This document shows, piece by piece, positions 35,577-60,799 of a DNA stretch of 64,000 nt. Location of the stretch: contig NW_017804054.1 in NCBI RefSeq assembly GCF_001625305.1, positions 2,596,541 to 2,660,540 of the forward strand, read 5' to 3'. Numbering within the stretch: the first letter of the stretch is position 1; every line of letters starts with the position of its first letter. Made by a program: the position numbers and the translations under genes. The notes beneath the pieces were generated by a model that saw only the letters and a list, made by a program, of their open reading frames with translations, had not been told where the DNA came from and did not search any database. The stretch is from Branchiostoma belcheri. Taxonomy: Eukaryota; Chordata; Leptocardii; Amphioxiformes; Branchiostomatidae.

Positions 35577-35737
35577 GTTTGGGTTTTGGCTTATTTTTGG
35601 TTTGTTAGGCTTTTTATCGGGTTTTCTTTTTTACACTGTTTTTCTTTTTTTTTTTTTTTTTTTTTTGTACACGTTGGGTTGGCGAAAAAAAAACAGTGCA
35701 AAAAAAGGGCCGATAAAAAATAAGGCAAAACCCAAAC
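35577..35737. mobile_element. Short foldback element with ~50-bp arms and T-run
   Basis: GTTTGGGTTTTGGCTTATTT at 35577 pairs with AAATAAGGCAAAACCCAAAC ending 35737; the arms continue through TTTTTATCGG/CCGATAAAAA and CACTGTTTTT/AAAAACAGTG around a loop with a run of more than 20 T. Confidence 0.85.
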
Positions 35738-37108
35738 GTCTGTTTCGACAGTAGTTACAAACCGTATTTCCTCGTAGTTGAGACCAATTTGGTTGAGATG
35801 CTCTATATATGTAGATCTATTTCACATTGCCAACGCACAATATATCTTGAAAGTTTATCTATGTTGGGTAGAATTAATTAGGAAGCACGGCCCAAACCGC
35901 GCCCTCCCAAACAGAATCAGCGTGTGCAAATAAACTACTACATGTCTTATAAATATGTTACACGTGTCTTACCAGTCTTACTCCTATTAAATGATTTGGA
36001 CGGTTACAATGTTTAATTTTATTTTAATTTCTATTTCACACCGTTCCGTAGCTTTGGGCTTTCGATACCTCTCAAAACCGCCTCACATTGATGGTACAAG
36101 TCACATACGAATGCTAGTACACGAATGATGCACTATTTACCGTTCAAGAAACCTGTTCCAGCGATTTTCTACTTTCGATAAAACGTCTGAAAGAGGAAGG
36201 CAAGTTGTGTGTTTCCCACTATTTCCATTCTTTCATGAATTTCACTAAGGAAACAGATTAGTACATGATGTTCCTTAGCTATAGGAATAAGGAACAGATG
36301 AAGAAATCGGCATGTTAATCTGATGTAGTGGGAGGGGGCGTGGAGAAAATGCGACTACTATACTACTAGAGAGACACGTTTGTGCCCAAGAACCACGTGC
36401 ACAATTACATGTAAATAGCAAAACAATAATGTTATATAGAACATGTTAACGTTAGATAAATTTGCTTTAGTCTGAAGATGTAATGATAAGAAACTCCTTT
36501 TTCCCGAGCCAATTTTATCACTCCACTTGCTGTGTGCAGAAAATTCGAAATTATACTCGTCATCGAAAAAATGTACCTTTGATTCATGTTTCAAAAATTT
36601 CTGACGTGGCACATTGTAATATCAACACGCACACCTGTACACTATATAGTGGTCAGTTGCCGGCAGCGAGTCATAATCGTACTTACTAGGTAGAAAGGTA
36701 GGGGGTTCTTATTATTGGCCTCCCCTCCTAATGGGCTGACTCTGAAGTCCTAGCCTGAGTGTCAGCCTTGTTAGCTTTCGTCCACTCCCAAAAATCAGCT
36801 ACTAGCCAACAGCGGATCTTGCGGGACTGAAATAGGAAACGGCTACTAAAAGTAGGCCTTTCTGATTCTTTTCTGATTTGGCTACTAAAAGTAGGCCTTA
36901 CAGCCTTATAATATCAGATGTTTCAGCCAATGACCAGTTCGGCCCTCATCCAATCAGGACAATTCAGTCCCATTTGCAAGTCCAGTGCATTTCGGCCTCA
37001 GGTGCAGGATGTTTCATGATGGTATGCTATGACACTTGCCGATATAAATAATGACATGTATAGCCTACTATACTTTTTTCTCCCCATGTTGCAGGATCCT
37101 GAAACACC
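35738..37108. other. Intergenic and probable 5' region of the erlin gene
   Basis: Non-coding. The erlin ATG exon is preceded by an acceptor (ATGTTGCAG), so a 5' non-coding exon and promoter probably lie here, but I cannot place them. A GGCTACTAAAAGTAGGCCTT string occurs at about 36840 and 36879. Confidence 0.4.
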
Positions 37109-40100
37109 ATGGCCAATGCAGGAGCAGTAGCTGCCGTGATTATTGCAGTGGTTTCAATGACACTCAACTTTTCTATTCACAAGATAGAGGAAGGTAAGTC
37201 CAAAACGTTAGTGTAAGTGTAAGAGTAATGAGGTCCAACTGAATACTGTAGTGAAGTGATATGTAGCTAAAAGGTCAAAATACTATGTGGGACTTCTTCT
37301 CCCCAAATTGTATGTACATGATATTATGTTTTGGTATGTTAACATCTACATACAAGGACAGGTAATACTGTTGAATACAGGACCTGTTGGTTGTAATATC
37401 AGATTTAGTTTTGTTTAATTAACATGGTTTATGGTCTCAAAATTTTAAAATGTAGGAATCTTGTTTTTTTGGCCATACTTGTTTTTTTTTCCCTATTGCA
37501 TTAGATTTGGAGTCTGCGAAGGATGTCATCCATAGAATTTACTTGCTGTGGCCTTACTATCCAAACAAATAAAATACTGAGAGCAGGAAATAATGTTATG
37601 ATAGTAGAAGGAGCTAGGAAGGGGGGCCATTTTTGTTGTTTGTCAACATTGTTGTTTTTGTTGGCGTTTCTGCAGGTCATGTTGGTGTGTACTACAGGGG
37701 AGGAGCTCTCCTGTCATCTACTGCAGGTCCTGGTTATCACATCATGCTGCCCTTCATCACTACTGTCAAGTCTGTTCAGGTCAGCTGGGGTCTTACCTAG
37801 TACAGTGCTGTGTACTATGCTATACAAAAGAGAAACCTTGTCACATCAATGTGAAATGTAACAGTCCATTATAACATATATACATGTATTCAAGTTAGAT
37901 TAGTACACTAGTAAAAATAGTTAATACTTATTAAGTGTTATTTGCCATACATTATATCCAATGCAATTGTTGTGCAATAAACTTGACTTTCATGAAGGTC
38001 AACAAGATCAACATAATTTTTTATGCATTAAAAAAATATCATCTCCAAGCAAATCTTTTGGTGGGGGTAAGACAGTATCAAATTGGCCAGTCTGTAACCA
38101 TTTCCCCACCCATACGTTGGACATGTACTTACTACTTCTACTTACTACTTAGATATACTTCCACACCTTGCACATGTACATGATTTTTTTTCTTTGTTTA
38201 TGTAGACAACTTTACAAACTGATGAGGTGAAGAATGTTCCCTGTGGAACAAGGTTAGTTTTTTTCCTCTATCTATAAATTTCATCCTAGTGCATTGTACC
38301 TTGCAATTGGAACAAAACACTGTTTGGCATAGCAATAAAAAAGTGCTATGTCCTAAGTACCGAATGCACATTAAGAGTAACTAGTACTTTTGAAAGTAGT
38401 TTGATAAGCGAGGTGCAACTGCTCTAGATTTTTTATGCATTTAGCTGAAATTATTCTCTGGTGTAAATTTTTCTGATCCTGACTTTCATTCGTTTTTTTA
38501 CCCACAGTGGTGGAGTGATGATCTACTTTGATAGGGTGGAGGTTGTCAATATCCTGAGCCCTGACCATGGTGTGTACCTCAAGGGTCCATCTTAGACCCT
38601 CCCACAGTACATGTACATGTTATTGTTAAAGTGCACTTTCAACTAGCCTTAGGAGTGTAGTACCATCCACAAAAATGTTTTTACCATTGTATGAAGCTGT
38701 GTATGTAGTTGTCTCAGTATCAATACAAGTTACCTGTGACAATAAGCCTTAAAATTTATACATGCAGATATCATGATTTCATAATTTTTTGCTATGGGTA
38801 CAGGAATACACTGTTAGTTATAAACCATTTTATCTTAGTGTGCTATAATAATAATACATGTGCCTGATGTGTGTGTGTGTGTGTGATTCCAGTCCATGAG
38901 ACAGTCAAAAATTACTCTACGGACTATGACAAGACTCTCATTTTCAACAAGGTCCACCATGAGTTAAACCAGTTCTGCAGTAGTCACACCCTACAGGAAG
39001 TGTACATTGAGTTCTTTGGTGAGTATGCATGGAGTGTTACACCTGGTTTTCTTGTTTCACCTGCACAGTGCATGCCACCGTAAAGGACTACACTACGGAC
39101 TACGACAAAATCCTAATCTTCAACAAGGTTCACCATGAGCTGAATCAGTTCTGTAGCAGCCATAGCTTGCAGGAGGTGTATATCGAGCAGTTTGGTATGT
39201 TGCATGTCCATTGTTGTATTGATCATTTACTTTTGGTGCATGCAGTGTTGTATCTCTGTTGTTGTGTCAAGCATTTACCTGTAGGTACATGTATAGGGAT
39301 GTTGTATGTCTGTTGTGTAAAACATATGTACCTGTATGTATGTTGCATGTCTGTTGTTGTGTCAAGCATTTACCTGTCGGTATGAAGTATGTCTGTTGTT
39401 GTGTGTCATGCATTTTGATATGTTGCATATCTGTTTTTGTGTGTCAATTTGTTGGTACAGTATGTTGCATATCTATTTTTGTGCATGTGACAAGTAGTTG
39501 GTATGTTGCGTATCTGATTTTTTGTGGCAAGTAGTTTGGCTATGTTGCTTGTCTTTTTTGTAGTTTTGTACACAGTTTTTTACGCATATCAGTTTTTCCT
39601 TTGGCATGTCTTTGTGGGGAGGGGGGCAGTACACTGTACATAATATTATCTTGATAATGTACCCCTTTTCATGTCTTTAATTAAAAAATCAAAGCTATAA
39701 TCATCCACATTTGTGTTTATAGATAAGATAGATGAAAACCTGAAGTTGGCTCTCCAGACGGACCTGACTAAGATGGCACCCGGGCTCTTTGTGCAGGTAT
39801 GGACGCTTAGGGCTGCCTGCACTTCATTTATGAACTGTAAGGAGGAGCAGCTTAGCCATCACAGACACTGCAGTGCATGGAATCATTTTTAGCTGTATGT
39901 CAAGATGCATGGATGAAAGAAAAAAACCCTGACACTTAGTATGGACGCCTCAAGGCAATTTATAAGTTTGAAATGGGACCTGATCCGGAAAACTGACCAA
40001 CCATGCTGTAAATGTACATCAGTGACTGAATTATAATGCGGCTGTATCTAGCTTTGAGTGTTACTGTAATATCCAAGAACATAATTATCTTTTTACCCTG

Positions 40101-43100
40101 TTCATAGGCAGTACGAGTTACTAAACCTAAAATTCCAGAAGCAATCAGGAGGAATTACGAGGCAATGTAAGTTACTCTTTATTTTATCAGTCATCAAATA
40201 ATATAAAGGCTATTATATCATATGCTTACTTTTATAGATTGGATCATAGGGTATCCCAATGAGAAAATGTATATCATGTTAAATATAATATATATATATA
40301 TTGTATGATTTTTTTTATAGACCCCTGCAAAGGACATAAATTTTTAGAGCTGTTCGACCTTTTCTATCTCCATGATCTGACATGTGAGTGATGAAATGTT
40401 TTCCAACACTGACATTGAAAATGAAAGTGTCCTCGTGCAAGTTTTAGTTTGTTAAACTGTATTGTTTAAGTTAAATCACTAGAGATTGACAAAGTCTTAT
40501 AAGAAAACAAATAAAGAAAAAAAATGATTATCCCTACCTACTGACCCCAATTTTTTTCAGGACTGAAACAGGAAACACAGCATCTTTTTCCTAGGCCTAA
40601 GGGACCTACATGTACTTTGACCTTAACCTTCAATTTCACTTCTTTCAGGGAGGCAGAGAAGACTAAACTCCTTGTGGCCATCCAGAAACAAAAGGTCATA
40701 GAAAAGGAGGCTGAGACTGAGAGGAAGAAGGCCATTATCGGTAAGCTCAGGCAGTAAATTTGACACCGGTTTTTATTCTGTTTACTACATTCATTTTTCT
40801 CATCAATACTTCATATGTATGAATGTATTTTATGTTTAATTTAATGGTAAAAGCATTGTGTAGAAAGTCTTGATATAAAATACCGGTACTAGAAATGCAG
40901 AGTTGTTCTAAATGACTGACCATACATAAATATTAAGTTACAGTTACAGTAGTAACTTTGCCAAAGAACACAGAATTAAGTAGCACAAAAACACCAGTAA
41001 TGGCATATCAGTAACCTAAACAGGATTCGTTTCCATATTTGACAGGATTCGTTTCCATATTTGGCAAATGTACCGGTATACAAAACCATCTTTGCATTTA
41101 TTGATGAAAAAAGAGATATGTTCTTAAAATCATGATTGTATTTAAGAGTATTTGATCATCTATGTTGGTAGTTAACATAACATGTAGCTAAAACATAATA
41201 TACTGTATTAATAGAATATTTCTTGTTTCTTCAGAGGCGGAGAAACATAAGGAAGTGTCAAAGATTCAGTATGACCAGAAAGTCATGGAAAAAGAAACAC
41301 AGAAAAGGATGTCTGAGATTGAAGGTAAGGATGGGATGTATAATCTGTTGTTCTTACTGTAGTCCTACTCAGATATCAGTGTACGTTGGAAAATTCATTT
41401 ATGAATCAGTACAAAAGCGACACCATATTGTAAATAGCTGACATATTCCCTGAATTACAAAATGTAATACAATGTAATACTCTTCCTAAGAAAACACAAT
41501 AGATTAGCTTTAGTATCATTATGGACTAGCCCGCTAGAATCATATTTTAGTATTAGTTTGTGTATGTACCTTTGTTGTTTCTTTGGCATACATTGTACCA
41601 GCTACAATTGTTGAGCAATAAAGTTGATTTGATTTGATTTGATTTGATTTGATTTGTAAAGAGAAAATAAACTAAGGTCATGTTGATTTGATTGAATGAA
41701 TCTGAATCATGAACATCTTATAACTTGATTCTTTTTTCTTGTATAATTTATTGTGATGTGTGGCTCAACAAATATGTTACTTGTATGATGATTTTCTTAC
41801 ACAAAAATTCACACACAAAAAGAAATTAATCTGCTACTGTTATTTTGTTGTTGTTATTTATAGATCAGACTGAGCTGGCCAAGCAGAGGGCAAGAGCTGA
41901 TGCCGAGTTTTACACTGCTCAGAAACAAGCTGAGGCCAACCAGGTAAGCACCCCTATAGCACTTCAAACATGGTATAGTCCATCATATGTGCAAAGAAAC
42001 ATACTATAATAAGAAACAATAATACCTAAACAGGGCTTGAAATTAATTTTTGGGAATAGGTGCACTGGTGCATCCAACCTAAAAATTGGGTGCTCTCGAA
42101 AATTTCTGGGTTTACCATGTAAGATGAAAGAAGTAGAATGTGTGACTCTAAATATGTTTCCCTGGAAGAAAAGTACTACAACAATGATATATTTTTTCTC
42201 GGTTAAGAATACTACCATATACTACTAGACATTTTACATCTTTACATACATAAACCAGAACAAAATTAGGTGCACCACACCAGATTTGGGTGCACTAATA
42301 AGGTGCACATGCACCCAGTATTTCGAGCCCTGCTAAACCAAACTATGAAATGTTTGAACCTTGACGTGTTTGTATACTACATATTGATAATTTTGTATTA
42401 CATTGTGTATAATGTTCCATCTGGATGTCTAACCCTTTATTCAAGTGTTTTATAATCACATCAATTCCCCAATAGCTGAAGCTCACCCCTGAGTACATAG
42501 AACTGCAGAAGTACCAGGCCATCGCAGCCAACACCAAGCTCTACTTTGGCACAGATATCCCCTCCATGTTCTTTGAGACCAAGGACGGAGCAACAGGAGA
42601 CAGTGCCAAGGTTGTCACCGCTTCTAAAACTGCACCGGTATGACCAGTGTTAGAAATGCAGTCTGCTATTTGCAGAGACATTTTCAATACTATAGAAGAA
42701 AAATTAAGCAACCTGCAATTTTGCAGACTGAAAAAAAAACAGGCTAGGTGTTCAATGGTGTTTAAGATCTTTTGTGTTTACTACTGACTCTATAATATTC
42801 AAGTAATTTGCATGTATTTTTCAAATTAGATGTAAAACATTTGCCAACATGTAATTTTGTATAGTGCCAATTTGGGTTTATATGTAGGTCCAGACTTTTA
42901 AGTTTATATTTGCAGAAAGTATTTCCAAATTGCAGAACAAAATTTTGACATTCAAATTAGACAGTGTCCTTCAGTAAAGCCAACTGTTTGTTCAGGGTGA
43001 AATGTTTTTCAATCTAAAGGGTAACGAGAATATAAAAACAGTATAACAACAAAAACTGCTTTTATCTTGTTTCAGGAGGACTCTTCAAAGAAAAGTGGTG

Positions 43101-43111
43101 GTGGTAGATAA
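37109..43111 (+). CDS. Erlin (ER lipid-raft SPFH/prohibitin-domain protein)
   Basis: Coding exons 37109-37193, 37676-37779, 38206-38252, 38508-38569, 38893-39018 or 39069-39194, 39723-39796, 40108-40166, 40649-40740, 41235-41324, 41864-41943, 42476-42637, 43076-43111. With one of the two alternative fifth exons the protein is 338 residues, against about 339-348 for vertebrate erlins. It has a short hydrophobic N-terminal anchor ([10 protein letters not shown]), [64 protein letters not shown], a charged coiled-coil segment ([11 protein letters not shown]) and [17 protein letters not shown]. Erlin 1 and 2 form ER-membrane complexes that recognise activated IP3 receptors and hand them to ER-associated degradation, and they influence sterol homeostasis. 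The C terminus ends SSKKSGGGR. This looks like a single ancestral erlin; ERLIN1 versus ERLIN2 is not separable. Confidence 0.95.
37405..37553. mobile_element. MITE family A, copy 5 (right end only), in erlin intron 1
   Basis: Only the right part is present: GGAATCTTGTTTTTTTGGCC, CTATTGCATTAGATTTGGAG, then GAATTTACTTGCTGTGGCC, followed by TTA. Closest to the right end of copy 4. Confidence 0.75.
37945..37992 (+). repeat. Retroelement-like 3' tail (family F), erlin intron 2
   Basis: CATACATTATATCCAATGCA then ATTGTTGTGCAATAAACTTGACTT, as in the tails at 18660 and 41585. Confidence 0.6.
38893..39018 (+). CDS. Erlin alternative exon 5a (keeps glycosylation sequon)
   Basis: 126 bases between TTCCAG and GTGAGT, phase 1 at both ends. 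It encodes [18 protein letters not shown] and onward to EVYIEFF. The NYS sequon falls at residue 106, the position of the known N-glycan in human erlin-2. Paired with exon 5b as a tandem duplicate. Confidence 0.9.
39069..39194 (+). CDS. Erlin alternative exon 5b (sequon replaced by Asp)
   Basis: 126 bases between CTGCACAG and GTATGT, the same length and phase as 5a. It encodes [18 protein letters not shown] and onward to EVYIEQF. By hand count it differs from 5a at about 32 of 126 bases but only six of 42 residues, so both copies have been kept under protein-level constraint. The intron between the two is only 50 bases. Confidence 0.9.
39189..39560 (+). repeat. Degenerate minisatellite starting at the exon 5b splice donor
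   Basis: Units of roughly 45-60 bases built on GGTATGTTGCATGTCTGTTG, TTGTGTCAAGCATTTACCTG recur about eight times. The first unit contains the donor of exon 5b (TTTG then GTATGT), so donor-like words repeat through the intron. Confidence 0.75.
41585..41656 (+). repeat. Retroelement-like tail with (GATTT)n, erlin intron 9
   Basis: GGCATACATTGTACCAGCTA, CAATTGTTGAGCAATAAAGT, then seven TGATT units. The cleanest copy of the family F tail. Confidence 0.75.
42031..42332. mobile_element. hAT-like MITE in erlin intron 10
   Basis: Left end CAGGGCTTGAAATTAATTTT, right end AGTATTTCGAGCCCTG; the inverted arms extend some 55 bases through GGTGCAC-rich sequence. CTAAA flanks both ends. A CAGGG terminus fits hAT elements, whose duplications are normally eight bases, so the five-base flank leaves the superfamily uncertain. 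302 bases, no transposase. A single similar end is at 56194. Confidence 0.8.
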
Positions 43112-43258
43112 TGGATGCTGTTTACATGTAGTATACTGTAATACAGATCTTTTACAGTGGAATTCAAGTCCTTTATATAAAATATGATACTGTCAACATG
43201 TCAATAGGGGAGGGGGCTGATTCTCAATTTGGTACTGTTAAAATCCTCCATACATTTG

Positions 43259-43264
43259 AATAAA
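43259..43264 (+). terminator. Polyadenylation signal of the erlin gene
   Basis: AATAAA about 150 bases after the stop codon, followed by GT-rich sequence. A second, GCAATAAAAG, is near 43402. The stretch 43270-44660 holds nothing else recognised. Confidence 0.6.
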
Positions 43265-44664
43265 GATGAGCAATTTTTGTCAGGTCAACGGACTGCAGAT
43301 ATTTTTCTGTAACAGTTTCTTTTCATTATTTTCTGATTATTTTTGGCAACATTTGAGCGAAGGTAATCTTAAATTGTGCCATATTGCCAATTCCAGTCGG
43401 CAATAAAAGAGATTCTATATTGTACTTGATATGGCAGCTATGGTGTTGGTATGGTATTTTAAGCTAAGCTAGCTCATTTTCCTTGATTACATGGCCTAAG
43501 GGTTTGTGTTAAATGATTATGTATTCAATACTATTATCAATATGCATTTCTCTGCAGATTTCTCGCTATCATTAAAGACCCCGATATTAGTTGGAGTCTT
43601 TGAAAATTACATGTAAAGCTAGATGCAGTAGTTTATTAATGTGTCACATTTTAGGGTTAGGGTTTTGAGATGGAAAGATGCCTACTACTAGTTATAGAGT
43701 TAATGTGTCAATTTGGGAGCATTTAATTTTGGCCTTTCTGAAAGGTAAATATAGTCAAATAAGACTACTGATAATTGTGATTTTATTTTGATGTGTGATA
43801 GGTAATGTTGAATTAAGCAATATAATTTATATATGGATGAGTTGCTTTGCATCATTTTTGCTTATTAATTGTGCATGTGGGTCCTATATAATTATGTCAA
43901 TCATGCTTCTTATTGCTGTTGATGACTTCTTCATCTGGTTTCTACCAGTAAGACAAATGTTTATTGTTGTAGCTGCATGAGATGTATGATATAATGTACA
44001 TGTTCATTTTTCTTATTGGCCCTGCATGTGTCTTCTAAGAGCCCTATCTTGCCTATGAGGGCGAATGGTATGGGTTTCTAAAGCTAGAATATAATTTTGT
44101 TCTTTATAAAATGAAATATTTGAGGATTGGTTAGTGTATACTCAGACCATGAACAGCAGTACCTCAATGGTAAAAAAGAGAGGATGTTATATGATGTAAG
44201 GGTGGAGAGGTGCCAGAAATCTCAAATATCGTCACAATTTTTCACATAATCATCAGATTTGGTCTTGCCATTTAAACTATTTCCCTCGGTGAACATAAAC
44301 AAACTAAAAACGAGTTAACTTCTATTGCTGCTTCAGCTATGGGGCATGCACAGTGTAATAATGGTGTACTTTTTGATAAGAGAATAAAAGGTTTGGCACG
44401 TATCTGATTATTATTTTATGAAACTTGTTGGTATTGTATGCTAACCCATTGCATTGTTTTATCATGATAAGTCTATAGTCTTGTGCTTGTTCTCTGTACA
44501 ATTGGGCAAGATTTTGTAGTGGAATAAATGGTGGAAAGTTGACTTTTCAACAAGGACGTTACCAGTTGCAATATTTTGTTGTACTGACTGAGTGTTGTGT
44601 ATTTATTTTAGCAGGAATTATAGGATATGAGAATTAAGGATTTCCCTTGAGATGGATTCAACTA

Positions 44665-44985
44665 GTGGGGTCATGTGGCGTAGCGGTAGTGTGTTCGGCT
44701 CAGGACCAAGAGGTCGCAGGTTTGAATCCTATCATGTCGTAGATCTTGCACCCTTGGGAAAGGCACTTTACACAACTTTCCTCACTTAACTCTTGACACT
44801 TAACTCACTTGACCCCGATTACGAGTAATGGATCACGTTTATGATATTGTTTTTGGTGTATATATAATAATTTCCGTGTATGTATGTGTCGTACGCAGGG
44901 CCACTCTGTAAAGCAGTGCTATGTCACTGAGTTAGTGCCACCCTGGTAAAAGAATACAGAAATAATAATAATAAAATAACTCAAG
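44665..44985 (+). mobile_element. Full-length tRNA-derived SINE, second subfamily
   Basis: Head GGGGTCATGTGGCGTAGCGG (A box), GCAGGTTTGAATCCTA (B box), shared body CACCCTTGGGAAAGGCACTT, but a different 3' part, GTGCTATGTCACTGAGTTAG, TGCCACCCTGGTAAAAG, ending in an AATAATAAT repeat. The head is shared with the SINE at 32868 while the tail is not. Confidence 0.85.
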
Positions 44986-45499
44986 TGAAAATGAGGACCT
45001 AGCTTTGGTTAGGGACGTCTCTCAGATAGGACACCCCACACATGTAACTTATAGAACCCATCACACTTATCGAAAAGAGCAGGGGACCTTCCCGGTGTAA
45101 GTGATTCAAACCTTACAGCCCATGTAAGAGAGAGAGAGAGATCACTTCTTTGTGAAACATATTTAATTACATAACTCCACAGTGAGCACACACTTAACTT
45201 CCTGAATATGTTTACATATATATTTTGGTCTCAACCCATGTCGCAGAAAGTTATAATGAATGATAGACAGTATACTCTGTTTAATATCGTTTCTAGTTTT
45301 TTGTACAAAATATACAATTTCAATATATCAGGACTAGTACATCCAAGTGACAACGTTGGGTGACATAGAATGTAGTTACACTGCTTGTGATATCAACAGG
45401 CCAAGTGCAGAGCATATTTTTCATACAAACAGGTATTCTCGAGCTGTGCTTGTCTTCCCCTATCCCTTTGTCATTTCCATTGACTCTGATCTAAAACAA

Positions 45500-45759
45500 A
45501 ATGGTAACATCTCATAAGCAAATGCAGAATGTTTACCTTCACATATTGTCTACTCTGTTAATTCTTAATCAAACGCATCCATGTATATGGTGACAGGAGT
45601 CTAAATCCCTCCTGCTATAAAATTGCTACATGATGTAACCCAACACTAGTTACCATGGTGGCAGACATCTGGCTCAGGTCATTGACCCTTATCTGTTTGG
45701 AGAAGAAGAGGAAGAAGAAAAAGAGCAAAAATGTTTTCATTCTGCGAGGGTAAACATTA
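45500..45759 (+). mobile_element. MITE-like repeat family B, copy 5
   Basis: AATGGTAACATCTCATAAGC, AATGTTTACCTTCAC, GGTGACAGGAGTCTAAATCC, a GAAGAAGAGGAAGAAGAA tract and GAGGGTAAACATTA in order. Same orientation as 9624. The flank 45760-47101 is the probable 3' UTR and downstream region of the minus-strand kinase. Confidence 0.7.
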
Positions 45760-47101
45760 CAAAATTATTATACCTCACAATAGTCTCCTTTAAAACAGAG
45801 AAGCGTGCCTATTTGAAATGTGTTGTAAGTAAACAAGAACTTTTTTTCAAAAACAATCGTCCAAACCAGACATTGTGTAGTTAAAGTCATTTGGAAACGC
45901 ATGTGTGTGTTATTCTCAACAGAGTAACATATGTTCAAAGCAACTAAGGTTGGTTGTAGCAAACTACATTGTATCTGACAGCATAACATTTCGTATGAAA
46001 AGATAAGGCTATTCTGTCTCATTTTGCCCAGTTGGTGAACAAAATATTTTTAAAGTGAAAATACAAATTATCCTTTCTAAGAAAAATGCCTTCGGCATAT
46101 TACCTCTCCCATTATCATATTTGGTGGTATAAATCTTAAATTGTTAAAATCATCACATTAAATTCTTTGAAGATAAACCAATGTACAATGCATACGTAAC
46201 ATACGATAATAACATACAAACATAGCAAACATACACTGCACCTTATATATACCTACTCCATACATGGCAAGTCTGAAGTTACATCTGACACACAGTATTT
46301 GGCACGTTTCAAATATTCAAGATGTTCAGTGTTCCATCACATACCAAATTTCATGACAGGGCTAAATTCTACACAGAAACGATGAAAATGTTGTATTTTT
46401 TTATTTTATCAATCTACACAAAAGGTGTTCTTTTTAATTTGCAGTTGTAGGTGAACTTTTTTTCTTGGACGTTGATTTCATTTCGTAAAACTAGAAGTGC
46501 ATTCGAGAAATATTCGTAGATAGCACATAATCTTGTACTCATCCTTTGCCACAAACAACGTACATTTACATGGTTAAATCTGGTCTTTTATAAACTTGTG
46601 TCAAACAAGTTGTTTCAGAGAAGGCTCATAATCAAGCCTCTTTCAATGAGGCATACGATGCCACGTATATTTCTACGTGGATTAAATTGTATATCAAGAA
46701 ATCTTCCTGCGTCACAATGACACTCTATGAAATATGCAATTACAATGTTTTTTTTTACATTTCTCTGCCGTTTTACAATATATCAAGTGGTCTTTACTAC
46801 ACGAAGTCTACATACAGTTATGTTCTTTCAAAATAAACCTTCTTCTAAGTTAGTCAAAGATAAATTTGAAAAAGAAAAGAATAATCTTACAAATCGTAAT
46901 ACATAAAATATCTTAAAGCTGGGCGTAATTCAACAGAATAAAAATCCTTTTCCCGGGTTTAACTTTCATATCAATTGACGTATTACAAAATTAATCTGCA
47001 TTGTACGTGTATGTTCTCCCGAGATATCACTACATCCTCAGTCTTGAAAAAAAATCATGAATTCAGCACGACGTGTTTTGCCACGTCGGTGAAAGATAGA
47101 C

Positions 47102-60799
<13,698 letters not shown>

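Noticed and set aside
39069-39194. Exon 5b as a haplotype assembly artefact
   Set aside because: About a quarter of bases differ from 5a, mostly silent, far beyond allelic divergence, and both copies have intact splice sites within 50 bases of each other.
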